Of a stretch of DNA of 64,000 nt, positions 16,072 through 24,766 are shown one piece after another (position 1 is the first letter of the stretch; the number at the start of each line of letters is the position of its first letter). The notes below the pieces were generated by a model. The model saw nothing but the letters and a program-made list of their open reading frames with translations, made no database searches and had not been told where the DNA came from. The stretch comes from Pseudonocardia sp. N23 (lineage in GTDB: Bacteria > Actinomycetota > Actinomycetes > Mycobacteriales > Pseudonocardiaceae). The stretch spans positions 1 to 64,000 of the forward strand of contig NZ_BEGX01000069.1 in the NCBI RefSeq assembly GCF_002583555.1, written 5' to 3'. Made by a program: the position numbers and the translations under genes.

Positions 16072-16382
16072 CGCGGACCACCGAACCCTGCGGCGATCCG
16101 TGCCTCGACGTCGCGGTAGCGGGCGACGGTGTCGCGCAACGCCTGCCCGTGCCGCTCGCCGGCCGCGCCCAGGTCGTCGAGCGTCGTCGTGAGGGTCGTC
16201 GACGCCGTGATCACGTGGTCGGTGAAGAAGAAGGACATGGCCTTGCCGACGAGGCCGAACGCGTCCGGCCCCACCGTGGTGCCCGCCTTCGCCGCGGTCC
16301 GTACCCGGCCCGCCCGCCCCTCGACGTCACCGGCGTGCGCGTCGACCGCGTCCGCGTCGACCGCGAACCCTGCGGCGCTCAC
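16068..16382 (-). CDS. EspC-like small type VII secretion protein
   Basis: A 104-residue helical protein. The spacing of DAFGLVGKAMSFFF, then a Thr-rich helix and a terminal RYRDVEARIAAGF, resembles the EspC (DUF2580) family of ESX-associated secreted proteins. There is no signal peptide. Start GTG 16382 overlaps the stop of the YbaB-like gene, and its own stop overlaps the start of the WXG100-like gene, so all three are made as a coupled set. A far longer reading frame upstream is out of context and not coding. Confidence 0.7.
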   Translation of the reverse strand: MSAAGFAVDADAVDAHAGDVEGRAGRVRTAAKAGTTVGPDAFGLVGKAMSFFFTDHVITASTTLTTTLDDLGAAGERHGQALRDTVARYRDVEARIAAGFGGPR

Positions 16383-16744
16383 TGCGCCGGCCCCGTCAGC
16401 GAGGCGCGGAGCACGTCCATCGTCGCCGAGTCGCCTCCGAACAGACGCTCGGCCGCCTCGACCGCCTTCGCGGCGGCCTCGCGGCGGGCCGCGGCGGCGG
16501 CGCCGAGGAGCTGCTCCGCGAGCCGCTCGCTGGTGATCGACGACGCGACGGGCGAGAACACGACGTCGAGCAGTGCGCCTGAGGGCTCGACGGTGACCGT
16601 GACGGCGCCGTCGCGGCTGCGGGCGGTGCCGGTCACGGCGGCCATCTCGGTGCTCGCCTGCTCGGCACGGGCGGCGACGTCGTCGAGGCGGGCGAGGTAC
16701 CCGTCGAGCCAGTCGCGGGGGGCGGCGCGGTCCTGTGTGCTCAT
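16379..16744 (-). CDS. YbaB/EbfC-family protein heading a type VII secretion gene set
   Basis: A 121-residue protein with the YbaB/EbfC core: a helical first part, then the strand-rich centre RDGAVTVTVEPSGALLDVVFS, then a long Ala/Glu/Arg helix. Family members form tweezer-like dimers that bind DNA; actinobacterial versions frequently lie next to ESX-type genes, where their role is not established. It is the first gene of a three-gene overlapping operon with the EspC-like and WXG100-like genes. Start ATG 16744. Confidence 0.78.
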   Translation of the reverse strand: MSTQDRAAPRDWLDGYLARLDDVAARAEQASTEMAAVTGTARSRDGAVTVTVEPSGALLDVVFSPVASSITSERLAEQLLGAAAAARREAAAKAVEAAERLFGGDSATMDVLRASLTGPAQ

Positions 16745-16813
16745 GGCCGCGGACGCTAGGACGCGGAACCCGGGCGCCGTGGCCGAACGCGGGAGATCGG
16801 TTCCGGTCGTGAA

Positions 16814-16863
16814 CCCTCGCGAGTGGCGGTGGTCGCCGTGGCGAGCATCGCCACTCGCGAGGG
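16814..16863. terminator. Perfect 15-bp inverted repeat after clpB
   Basis: CCCTCGCGAGTGGCG (16814-16828) and its exact complement (16849-16863) flank a 20-base spacer. It ends 8 bases from the clpB stop and lies upstream of the YbaB-like gene on the same strand. A terminator for clpB is the simplest reading; the long loop also allows a protein-binding site. Confidence 0.55.
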
Positions 16864-16870
16864 GCGTCGG

Positions 16871-19486
16871 TCAGACGGTCACCGGGGACGAGGTCCGGCC
16901 GACCACCAGGCCGCCGGTGCCGCCCGACGCCGACGGGTCGAGGTCGACCCGCACGGTGTCGCCCTCGCGGACGGTCCCCGAGAGCAGCTCCTTGGCCAGC
17001 TGGTCGCCGATCGACGACTGCACCAGCCGCCGCAGCGGCCGTGCGCCGTAGACCGGGTCGAACCCGTTCATCGCCAGCCACTCGCGCGCCGCGTCGGCGA
17101 CGTCGAGGGTGAGCCGGCGCTTCGCCAGCCGCCTGCCCAGCACCCCGAGCTGGATGTCGACGATGTGCCCCAGCTCCGCTGTCGACAGCGCGTGGAAGAC
17201 CACCACGTCGTCGAGCCGGTTGAGGAACTCCGGCTTGAAGTGGCGCTGCACCACCGCCATGACCGCGTCGCGACGACCGGCGTCGTCGAGCGCCGGGTCG
17301 GTGATCGCCTGCGAGCCGAGGTTCGACGTCAGCACGAGGATGGTGTTGCGGAAGTCGACCGTGCGGCCCTGGCCATCGGTGAGCCGGCCGTCGTCGAGCA
17401 CCTGCAGCAACGTGTCGAAGACGTCCGGGTGCGCCTTCTCGACCTCGTCGAGCAGCACCACCGTGTAGGGACGGCGCCGCACGGCCTCGGTGAGCTGTCC
17501 GCCCTGGTCGTATCCGACGTAGCCGGGAGGGGCGCCGACGAGGCGGGCCACCGAGTGCTTCTCGGAGTACTCGCTCATGTCGATGCGCACCATCGCGCGT
17601 TCGTCGTCGAACAGGAACTCCGCCAGCGCCTTGGCCAGCTCGGTCTTGCCGACACCGGTCGGGCCGAGGAACAGGAACGACCCGGTGGGGCGGTTCTCGT
17701 CGGCGATCCCGGCGCGGGCGCGACGCACGGCGTCGGACACCGCACGGACCGCCTCGGCCTGGCCGACGACGCGCCCGCCCAGCTCGTCCTCCATGCGCAG
17801 CAGCTTGGCGGTCTCGCCCTCGAGCATCCGGCCGGCGGGGATGCCGGTCCAGGCGCTGACGACGTCGGCGACGTCGTCCGGGCCGACCTCCTCCTTGAGC
17901 ATGACCTCCTCGGTCTGCTCGACGGCCTCGGTCTTCTCGGCGAGGTCCTTCTCCAGGGCCGGGATGAGCCCGTAGCGCAGCTCGGCGGCCCGGCCCAGGT
18001 CACCGTCGCGCTCGGCCCGCTCGGACTCGCCGCGCAGCTGCTCGAGCTGTGCCGCGAGCTCGCGGGTGGCCTCGATGGCGCCCTTCTCGTTCTGCCACCG
18101 CGCGGTCAGCGCACTCAGCGACTCGCGCTTCTCGGCCAGCTCCTCGCGGAGAGCGGCGAGGCGGTCCTTGGACGCGGCGTCGGACTCCTGGGTCAGCGCC
18201 ATCTCCTCGATCTCCAGCCGGCGCACGGCGCGCTCGACGGTGTCGATCTCGACGGGCCGGGAGTCGATCTCCATGCGCAGCCGGGACGCGGCCTCGTCGA
18301 CGAGGTCGATCGCCTTGTCCGGCAGGAAGCGCGCGGTGATGTAACGGTCGGACAGGCTTGCGGCGGCGACGAGGGCGGCGTCGGTGATCCGGACGCCGTG
18401 GTGCACCTCGTAGCGCTCCTTGAGCCCGCGCAGGATGCCGACGGTGTCCTCCACCGACGGCTCGCCCACCAGCACCTGCTGGAACCGCCGCTCCAGGGCG
18501 GGGTCCTTCTCGATGTGCTGGCGGTACTCGTCGAGCGTGGTGGCGCCGACCATCCGCAGCTCGCCGCGGGCGAGCATCGGCTTGATCATGTTGCCCGCGT
18601 CCATCGCGCCCTCACCGGTCGCGCCGGCGCCGACGATGGTGTGCAGCTCGTCGATGAAGGTGACGACCTCGCCCGCGGAGTCGGTGATCTCCTTGAGGAC
18701 GGCCTTGAGCCGCTCCTCGAACTCACCGCGGTACTTGGCGCCGGCGACCATGGAGCCCAGGTCGAGGGACACGACGCGCTTGCCGCGCAACGACTCCGGC
18801 ACGTCACCCGCCACGATCCGCTGGGCGAGGCCCTCGACGATCGCGGTCTTGCCGACGCCGGGCTCGCCGATCAGCACGGGGTTGTTCTTGGTGCGCCGCG
18901 ACAGGACCTGCACGACGCGGCGGATCTCGGTGTCGCGGCCGATGACCGGGTCGAGCTTGCCGTCGCGGGCCTGCGCGGTGAGGTCCTGGCCGTACTTCTC
19001 CAGTGCCTGGTAGGTGCCCTCCGGGTCGGCGCTGGTGACCCGCGACGAGCCGCGGACCTTGGCGAAGGCCTCGCGCAGCGCGTCGGGGGTGGCGCCGTGC
19101 CGGGCGAGCAGCGCCGACACCGGTCCGCCCTTGTCGGCCAGTCCGACGAGCAGGTGCTCGGTGGAGACGAACTCGTCGCCCATCTCCGTGGCGAGCTGCT
19201 GGGCGGCGGTGATGGCCGCGAGCCCGTCGCGCGAGAGCTGGGGCGCGCTGACCGTCGAGCCCGCCGCGGACGGCAGCCGCTGGCCGAGCTGGGTGAGCTC
19301 GGCGCGCACCGCGGCGGCATCGGCGCCGACGGCCTCGAGCAGCGGCGCCGCGATCCCGTCACCCTGGGCCAGTAGGGCGCCGAGCAGATGTGTGGGTCCG
19401 ACGTCGGGGTTGCCGGCGAGGGTCGCCGCCTGGGCGGCGGCCGAGATCGCCTGCTGGGTCCTGGTGGTGGGATTGAAGGCGTCCAC
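16871..19486 (-). CDS. clpB: ATP-dependent disaggregase ClpB
   Basis: An 871-residue Hsp104/ClpB chaperone that pulls polypeptides out of aggregates together with DnaK, DnaJ and GrpE. Present in order are the Clp N domain, AAA-1 with Walker A GEPGVGKT, a long coiled-coil M domain (about residues 405-530, rich in E, R and L), and AAA-2 with Walker A GPTGVGKT and Walker [12 protein letters not shown]. There is no IGF loop for ClpP, as expected for a disaggregase. Start GTG 19486 follows a strong AGGAGGAAC site. A HAIR element lies 87-107 bases upstream, so HspR should repress it until heat or unfolding stress. Confidence 0.97.
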   Translation of the reverse strand: MDAFNPTTRTQQAISAAAQAATLAGNPDVGPTHLLGALLAQGDGIAAPLLEAVGADAAAVRAELTQLGQRLPSAAGSTVSAPQLSRDGLAAITAAQQLATEMGDEFVSTEHLLVGLADKGGPVSALLARHGATPDALREAFAKVRGSSRVTSADPEGTYQALEKYGQDLTAQARDGKLDPVIGRDTEIRRVVQVLSRRTKNNPVLIGEPGVGKTAIVEGLAQRIVAGDVPESLRGKRVVSLDLGSMVAGAKYRGEFEERLKAVLKEITDSAGEVVTFIDELHTIVGAGATGEGAMDAGNMIKPMLARGELRMVGATTLDEYRQHIEKDPALERRFQQVLVGEPSVEDTVGILRGLKERYEVHHGVRITDAALVAAASLSDRYITARFLPDKAIDLVDEAASRLRMEIDSRPVEIDTVERAVRRLEIEEMALTQESDAASKDRLAALREELAEKRESLSALTARWQNEKGAIEATRELAAQLEQLRGESERAERDGDLGRAAELRYGLIPALEKDLAEKTEAVEQTEEVMLKEEVGPDDVADVVSAWTGIPAGRMLEGETAKLLRMEDELGGRVVGQAEAVRAVSDAVRRARAGIADENRPTGSFLFLGPTGVGKTELAKALAEFLFDDERAMVRIDMSEYSEKHSVARLVGAPPGYVGYDQGGQLTEAVRRRPYTVVLLDEVEKAHPDVFDTLLQVLDDGRLTDGQGRTVDFRNTILVLTSNLGSQAITDPALDDAGRRDAVMAVVQRHFKPEFLNRLDDVVVFHALSTAELGHIVDIQLGVLGRRLAKRRLTLDVADAAREWLAMNGFDPVYGARPLRRLVQSSIGDQLAKELLSGTVREGDTVRVDLDPSASGGTGGLVVGRTSSPVTV

Positions 19487-19572
19487 CCGTGTTCCTCCTG
19501 GGTACTTCCGTGTCGCGTGGACAGCACGGCCGGTTGCCAGTGTGCCCTGTCATCAGACCCAACGTCAGGAAA

Positions 19573-19593
19573 CTTGAGTCTGTTCCGCTCAAC
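19573..19593. promoter_or_regulatory. HAIR element (HspR-binding inverted repeat) between clpB and the AAA/TPR operon
   Basis: CTTGAGT (19573-19579), seven bases, then GCTCAAC (19587-19593). The established HspR consensus is CTTGAGT-N7-ACTCAAG; the left half is perfect and the right half differs at two positions. It lies about 90 bases upstream of clpB and only 36 bases upstream of the divergent AAA ATPase gene, so it could control both. Confidence 0.85.
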
Positions 19594-19628
19594 TGCGCCG
19601 AATTCGATGAAGGGGATACTGGTCCTCG

Positions 19629-20870
19629 ATGACCGACGACTCGCTGCTCACGAGCCTGCTGGCCGCCGTCGCCGCCGCACCCGACGACGTGCCGCTGCGG
19701 CTGCACGTCGCAGAGCTGCTGGCCGCGGCCGACCGACCCGCCGACGCACTGGCGCACTGCAGCCACGTGCTCGCCGCCGAACCCGGCAACCCCACCGCGC
19801 TGGCGCTGCTGCAACGACTCACGGGCGCGCTGACCGGCGGAGCCGCCCCCCACCCGCGCACCGCGAACGAGCCGCCCACCGGACCACTACCGGCGGCCGG
19901 GTTCGACTGGGCCAAGGCGGAACAGCAGGTCGCCGACGTCCGCGAGCCCGCCTTCGCCGAGGACGCCGGGTCATCGCCCACCGAGGACGTCCGGACGGCC
20001 GAGCGGCCGATGATCCGACTGTCCGACGTCGGCGGAATGGACGAGGTCAAACAACGCCTGGAGCTCGCCTTCCTCGGGCCCGTCCGCAACCCGGACATGG
20101 CGAGGCGGTTCGGCGCGACCGCCCGCGGCGGCCTGCTGCTCTACGGCCCGCCAGGCTGCGGCAAGACGTTCATCGCCCGCGCCGTCGCCGGTGAGCTGGG
20201 CGCCAGGTTCGTCGAGATCGGCATCGCCGACGTCCTCGACATGTGGGTCGGGAGCAGCGAACGCAACCTCGCCGAGATCTTCCGGACCGCCCGCCGCAAC
20301 GCCCCCTGCGTGCTGTTCCTGGACGAGGTCGACGCGCTGGGCCGGAAGCGGTCGCACCTCACGCACTCGGGCAGCCTGCGCAACACCGTCAACCAGCTGC
20401 TCTCGGAGATGGACTCCGCGACCGGCGCCAACGACGGCGTGTTCGTCCTCGGCGCCACCAACCACCCGTGGGACCTCGACAGTGCGCTGCGCCGCCCCGG
20501 CCGCTTCGACCGGATGCTGCTCGTGCTGCCGCCCGACGGGCCCGCCCGCGCCGCGATCCTGCGCCAGCACCTCAAGGACCGGCCCGTCGCGGAGCTCGAC
20601 GTCGCGAAGCTGGTGAAGGCGACCGAGCACTACTCCGGCGCCGATCTCGCGCACGTCTGCGACACCGCGGCGGAGCGGGCGCTGGCCGCGTCCATGCGGT
20701 CGGGCACCGTGCGGGCGCTGACGACGCGCGACCTGCTCGCCGCCGCCCGCGAGGTCACGCCGAGCACCGGCCCGTGGTTCGCGGCGGCACGCAACGTGGC
20801 CCTGTTCGGCAACACCGACGGCAGCTACGACGACCTCGCCGCCTACCTCAAGCGCCACCGCAACCTGTGA
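19629..20870 (+). CDS. TPR-AAA+ ATPase (Cdc48/FtsH-like module) divergent from clpB
   Basis: A 413-residue cytoplasmic protein. Residues 1-65 look like one or two TPR-type helical repeats (VAELLAAADRPADALAHCSHVLAAEP), and a Pro-rich linker follows. A classic AAA module begins near 130 (LSDVGGMDEVKQRL). It has Walker A GPPGCGKT (173-180), Walker B VLFLDEVDALG, and a second region of homology ending RRPGRFDR. There is no protease domain and no membrane anchor. It probably acts as an unfoldase or remodeller. A TPR-membrane protein gene follows 38 bases downstream. The shared HAIR element suggests stress induction together with clpB. Confidence 0.88.
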   Translation: MTDDSLLTSLLAAVAAAPDDVPLRLHVAELLAAADRPADALAHCSHVLAAEPGNPTALALLQRLTGALTGGAAPHPRTANEPPTGPLPAAGFDWAKAEQQVADVREPAFAEDAGSSPTEDVRTAERPMIRLSDVGGMDEVKQRLELAFLGPVRNPDMARRFGATARGGLLLYGPPGCGKTFIARAVAGELGARFVEIGIADVLDMWVGSSERNLAEIFRTARRNAPCVLFLDEVDALGRKRSHLTHSGSLRNTVNQLLSEMDSATGANDGVFVLGATNHPWDLDSALRRPGRFDRMLLVLPPDGPARAAILRQHLKDRPVAELDVAKLVKATEHYSGADLAHVCDTAAERALAASMRSGTVRALTTRDLLAAAREVTPSTGPWFAAARNVALFGNTDGSYDDLAAYLKRHRNL

Positions 20871-20908
20871 ACCGCACGCCGTGAGGCCGCGCCCGTGAGC
20901 CGCGACCG

Positions 20909-21952
20909 GTGACCGCGCCGGGGCCCGACACAGACGGGCTCGCCGACGCCCGCGTGCGGACGGCGCAACTGCGGCGGATCAGACGCCTCGACGACGCCGA
21001 ACGGGTCGCCCGCCAGGCCCTCGCCTCGTGGCCCGACGACGCCGGCCTGCTGTGCGAGCTGGCCGCCGTGCTGCTGGCCGCGGAACGCTGGGCCGAGGCG
21101 CTGCCGGTCGCCGACACCGCGGTCGCCGCCGACCCCCCTGGGGAGCGCGGGCACCGGCTGCGCGGACTGCTGCTGTCGATGACCGACCGGCACCAGGAGG
21201 CCCTCGCGGCAGCCTGGGTCGCCGTGACGCTCGCCCCCGAGGAACCCTGCACCGGCATCGCCTACACCCGCGTGCTGCAGCGGGCGGGCCGAGTGCGCGA
21301 CGCCGCGCAGGCCGCCCACCGCGTCGTCACGCTGGCGCCGTCGTCGGCCGACGCGCACTACCTGCTCGCGGACGTCGCCGGCGACCTCGGCGACCTCCCG
21401 ACCGCACGCCGCGCCTACGAGGAGACGTTGCGCCTGGCGCCGGAGCACGCCGCCGCCCGCCACGACCTCGCGGTCCTCGACGCCAACGCCCGCAGGCCCG
21501 GCCGGGCGCTGCGCGGGCTCATCGACGCCGGCCGGCTCGCCCCGGCCATGACGCAGGTCCGGTCGACGGTCGTCGCTGTGCTGTGGCAGCTGTCGGGGCG
21601 CACCCGGCTCTGGTTCGTCCTCGCGACGATCGCCGTCCTCATGACCGCGGACAACCCGTCGGCGGCGCGGATCGTCGGTGGCGTCGTGCTGGCGCTCACC
21701 GGGCTGCTGGGCTGGTGGACGCTGCGCGGCCTGCCACGGGGGTCGTGGCCGGTCCTGGCGGCGACGCTGCGCACGGACCGGCCCCTCACCGTCGTCCACG
21801 CGGTGCTTGCGGTGTGCCTGCTGGTGCTCGTCGCCGTCGTCGTCACCGGGGTGGGCGCGCTCGCGATCCTGGTGTGGTTCGCACTGATCGTGCTCGGGCT
21901 GCTGACGATCGTCGTCCGCCTGGCGCGCCGCAGACGACGCACCAGGCGCTGA
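20909..21952 (+). CDS. TPR protein with C-terminal membrane segments
   Basis: A 347-residue protein starting at GTG 20909. Residues about 15-200 form four to five tetratricopeptide repeats (for example LAAVLLAAERWAEALPVADTAV and LAGDLGD-type repeats ending with RRAYEETLRLAPEH). Residues about 210-330 contain three to four hydrophobic helices, and the tail is strongly basic (RLARRRRRTRR), so the TPR face is probably cytoplasmic. TPR arrays bind protein partners; the preceding AAA ATPase, which also carries TPR-like repeats, is the obvious candidate. Together they could form a membrane-tethered remodelling complex, an inference from operon structure. Confidence 0.82.
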   Translation: MTAPGPDTDGLADARVRTAQLRRIRRLDDAERVARQALASWPDDAGLLCELAAVLLAAERWAEALPVADTAVAADPPGERGHRLRGLLLSMTDRHQEALAAAWVAVTLAPEEPCTGIAYTRVLQRAGRVRDAAQAAHRVVTLAPSSADAHYLLADVAGDLGDLPTARRAYEETLRLAPEHAAARHDLAVLDANARRPGRALRGLIDAGRLAPAMTQVRSTVVAVLWQLSGRTRLWFVLATIAVLMTADNPSAARIVGGVVLALTGLLGWWTLRGLPRGSWPVLAATLRTDRPLTVVHAVLAVCLLVLVAVVVTGVGALAILVWFALIVLGLLTIVVRLARRRRRTRR

Positions 21953-21960
21953 CCTGCGCG

Positions 21961-22842
21961 TCAGTGCTTGCGCAGGGCTCGCGCGACCCCTCCCGTGAGG
22001 TGCGTCGTGCTCGGGAACCGGGCCCGGACCTGCGCAGTGACCGAGTGCGGCACCCTCGGGACGCTCTCCGGAGTGCCCTTCGCCCGGAAGTAGTCTCCGC
22101 CCTTGCGGGCCGGGTCGTCGGTGCCCCACTCGCGCCGCTGCGACACCTTCTCCATCCGTGGGATGTGTTTGCGGCAGTGGATGTAGGCCTCCTCGACGTC
22201 GACGACGACCCAGCGCTCCGCGCGGCGGCCGCGGCCGTGGTCGACGCCGATCCCGGCGTACAGGTCGCGGAAGTCGGTGTCGGCAACGATCCGCGCCCTG
22301 CCGTTGACGTGCAGCCCGATCAGGTCGTCGACGAAGTCGACCATCAGCAACCCGACGTGGGCGTTCTCGCTGATGTTCCCGAGGCTGGCGTGCACACCGT
22401 TCCCGCGGTACTCGGGATAGGCGAGCGTGTACTCGTCCAGGACGACGACGAAACCGGGCGGCCCCGCACGAAGTGACGAGTCGCACTCGCCGTGCGCATC
22501 GGAGGTGGAGACGAACAGCATCTCCATCCGGGCGACGAACTCGATCATGCGAGGGAGCAGCCGATCGCGCATCTGGTCGGCGTAGAACCGGTCGGCCCGT
22601 TCGCGGGTGCCGTGCTCCTCCTGCAGCGCGTGCTCTCCCTCCGATCCGGGCCGCAGCGGCTGCGGTGGTTCGGGATCAGCCCAGGTCGGGGCGGGGACAG
22701 GAGCGACGTCGGGAATGATGACGGGAACGGTGACGGACGGGCCGGACGACCTTCGGAGAGCAGATCGTCGGCGGCCGGTAGCACCTGGAACACGGAGAGC
22801 CACGCCTATACGGTGCCACTTCGTGCTCGGGTGGTCACGCAC
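21961..22842 (-). CDS. Pyridoxamine 5'-phosphate oxidase-family protein
   Basis: A PNPOx-like split-barrel flavoprotein. The recognisable domain starts near residue 95: MEMLFVSTSDAHGECDSSLR, then YRGNGVHASLGNISENAHVGLL, LHVNGRARIV, and an EEAYIHCRKHIPRM segment close to the C terminus. This form is widespread in actinobacteria and thought to be a flavin- or heme-linked oxidoreductase. The first 90 residues are Pro-rich and weakly supported; GTG 22842 is the longest possible start, while GTG 22803 or a later codon is possible. The gene is divergent from the flavohemoglobin gene. It is unrelated in position to the other PNPOx-like gene at 4.4 kb. Confidence 0.82.
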   Translation of the reverse strand: MRDHPSTKWHRIGVALRVPGATGRRRSALRRSSGPSVTVPVIIPDVAPVPAPTWADPEPPQPLRPGSEGEHALQEEHGTRERADRFYADQMRDRLLPRMIEFVARMEMLFVSTSDAHGECDSSLRAGPPGFVVVLDEYTLAYPEYRGNGVHASLGNISENAHVGLLMVDFVDDLIGLHVNGRARIVADTDFRDLYAGIGVDHGRGRRAERWVVVDVEEAYIHCRKHIPRMEKVSQRREWGTDDPARKGGDYFRAKGTPESVPRVPHSVTAQVRARFPSTTHLTGGVARALRKH

Positions 22843-22861
22843 TGCTCCGTCGGGCGCTACG

Positions 22862-22891
22862 ATGACCCACCGGCGCGGTCCGCGCTACCCT
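22862..22891 (+). promoter_or_regulatory. Candidate sigma-70 type promoter for the flavohemoglobin gene
   Basis: ATGACC (22862-22867) and TACCCT (22886-22891) are separated by 18 bases, about 135 bases before the flavohemoglobin start. The -10 keeps the conserved TAnnnT pattern. It is a pattern match only. Confidence 0.35.
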
Positions 22892-23025
22892 GTGTGATCA
22901 CCGTCCCCGAACGGATGAACGATGTCTTGCGAAGATCGACGCGCGCCTAGAGTCGGAGGCCCGCACGCCGTCGCTCGGCGCGGCACGTTCAGCCCCTGCA
23001 CGACCGAGGAGAGTGTCGGCCCCCG

Positions 23026-24207
23026 ATGACCGCCGATCAGCTGCTCAGTACCGATCGCCCAGCGGCCCCTGCGCGCGTCACCCCGTTGCCCGACGCGGCC
23101 GACACGGTCGCGACCATCAGCCGGAGCTGGAACCTCATCGAGGACCGTTCGGACGAGCTGGGCCGCCACTTCTACGCGACGCTGTTCCACAACGCGCCCG
23201 AGACCCGCGACCTGTTCCCGGTGAACATGGAGGTCCAGCGCAGCCGGCTGCTCCGCGCGCTGGTCCATGTCGTGCAGATGGTCGACCAGCTCGACGAGCT
23301 CGTCCCGTTCCTCCAGCAGCTGGGTCGCGACCACCGCAAGTTCGGGGTCCTCACCGAGCACTACGACGCCGTCGGTGACGCATTGATGTCGGCCGTCGCC
23401 ACCTACTCGGGCGACAGCTGGACCCCCGACGTCGAGAAGGCCTGGAACGACGCCTACGCCATCGCGGGCACGGCCATGAGTGAGGCCGCCGCCGCCGAAC
23501 GTGGCCGCGCCTCCTGGATCGGTCGCCTCGTCGGCCACAAGCGCATCGGCTGGGACCTCGCGGTCATCACCGTGCAGACCGAGGAACCCATCCCGTACCA
23601 GCCCGGGCAGTACGTCAGCGTCGAGACGCCGCAGCGTCCGCGGCTGTGGCGCTACCTCTCACCCGCCAACGCACCGCGCCCCGACGGGACCATCGAGTTC
23701 CACGTCCGGGCCGTCACCAACGGCTGGGTCAGCCGCGCCATCGTCGCGCACTCGCGTGTCGGCGACACCTGGCGCATCGGCCCCCCGATGGGCCGCATGA
23801 GCCTGCAGCAGCACGAGGGCCGCGAGCTGCTGATGGTCGCGGGCGGCACCGGCATGGCGCCCATGAAGGCCGTCCTCGACGACCTCACCCGCCGCCCCGA
23901 GCCGCCCCGCACCCAGGTCTTCGTCGGCGGCCGCACATGGGACGACCTCTACGACCTCGACGCGCTGCGCCGCATGTCCTACGCCCACCCGTGGCTCGAC
24001 GTCGTGCCTGTCCTCGAGCGCGACGACGACGCCGCCGGCGCCGAGCGCGGGACGCTGGCCGACGCCGTCACCCGCTACGGCGCCTGGTCCGACCACGACG
24101 TCCTGGTCTGCGGCTCACCCGCGATGATCCGGGCGACGGTCTCGCGGATGCTGGTGGCGGGAACGCCGCTCGACCGCATCCGGTACGACCCGTTCACGAT
24201 GGACTGA
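23026..24207 (+). CDS. Flavohemoglobin-like protein (globin + ferredoxin-reductase domains, type II form)
   Basis: A 393-residue fusion. Residues about 25-155 are a globin domain (LGRHFYATLFHNAPETRDLF, and a probable heme-ligand His in GRDHRKFGV). Residues about 160-393 are an FAD/NAD-type reductase with PYQPGQYVSVE, VAGGTGMAPMKAVL and VLVCGSPAMI. In the FAD site the usual RxYSxxS is replaced by RLWRYLSPAN, as in the type II flavohemoglobins typified by M. tuberculosis Rv0385, reported to oxidise D-lactate rather than act as simple NADH-driven nitric oxide dioxygenases. Rv0385 is also adjacent to clpB in that genome. Confidence 0.88.
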   Translation: MTADQLLSTDRPAAPARVTPLPDAADTVATISRSWNLIEDRSDELGRHFYATLFHNAPETRDLFPVNMEVQRSRLLRALVHVVQMVDQLDELVPFLQQLGRDHRKFGVLTEHYDAVGDALMSAVATYSGDSWTPDVEKAWNDAYAIAGTAMSEAAAAERGRASWIGRLVGHKRIGWDLAVITVQTEEPIPYQPGQYVSVETPQRPRLWRYLSPANAPRPDGTIEFHVRAVTNGWVSRAIVAHSRVGDTWRIGPPMGRMSLQQHEGRELLMVAGGTGMAPMKAVLDDLTRRPEPPRTQVFVGGRTWDDLYDLDALRRMSYAHPWLDVVPVLERDDDAAGAERGTLADAVTRYGAWSDHDVLVCGSPAMIRATVSRMLVAGTPLDRIRYDPFTMD

Positions 24208-24220
24208 CCGCAGACGACGG

Positions 24221-24254
24221 AACGCCGGGTCCGACGTGGTCGGGTCCCGGCGTT
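24221..24254. terminator. Bidirectional hairpin between the flavohemoglobin and hspR
   Basis: AACGCCGGG (24221-24229) pairs exactly with CCCGGCGTT (24246-24254), and the interior CCGAC/GTCGG extends the stem. It lies between two convergent genes, which suits a terminator working for both strands. Confidence 0.7.
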
Positions 24255-24292
24255 CACACGAGGGCCGCCGGCCCTCCGTTCACACGGAGGCG

Positions 24293-24766
24293 TCAGCGCT
24301 CGTTGCGCGGCTTCGGCCGCCACACCACCAGTGCCTGGCGGCGGTCCACCGGTACGAGGTCGCGACGGTACGACTGGTGCACCACCGCGGCAGCGTGCTC
24401 GGCCGCCGCGTGCGCGGCCGACAGCTCCGCGGTCAGCTGCTCGACGCGGGCGTTCAGCTCGTCGACGAGCTGCTCCAGCTCGATGATCCGCTTCACCCCG
24501 GCGAGGTTCACCCCGTCGACCTGCGACAGCCGCTGCACCTCGCGCAGCAGCGCGATGTCGCGCGCCGAGTAGCGGCGCCCACCGCCGGCCGACCGGCCGG
24601 GGCTCACGAGCCCCAGCCGGTCGTAGCTGCGCAGGGTCTGCGCGTGCATCCCCGCCAGCTCGGCGGCGATGGAGATGACGAACACCGGGCTGTCGGCGCC
24701 CGCACCGGGGGGCAGCACGGCGTCCACGACCGGTTCGTCGCCGTCCGACGTGATCACCCTCGTCAC
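24293..24766 (-). CDS. hspR: Heat-shock repressor HspR (MerR family)
   Basis: A 157-residue MerR-family repressor. The N-terminal winged helix reads [24 protein letters not shown] and continues [21 protein letters not shown] coiled-coil dimerisation helix follows. The C-terminal VVWRP motif typical of HspR is present. HspR binds HAIR elements with DnaK as co-repressor, shutting off dnaK and clpB until DnaK is titrated by unfolded proteins. It is the last gene of the dnaK operon and so limits its own synthesis. Start GTG overlaps the dnaJ stop (GTGA). Three HAIR elements are visible in this window. Confidence 0.96.
   Translation of the reverse strand: MTRVITSDGDEPVVDAVLPPGAGADSPVFVISIAAELAGMHAQTLRSYDRLGLVSPGRSAGGGRRYSARDIALLREVQRLSQVDGVNLAGVKRIIELEQLVDELNARVEQLTAELSAAHAAAEHAAAVVHQSYRRDLVPVDRRQALVVWRPKPRNER

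Noticed and set aside
16823..19375. 850-codon plus-strand open frame over clpB
   Set aside because: Pure mirror of clpB codon structure; no recognisable domain.
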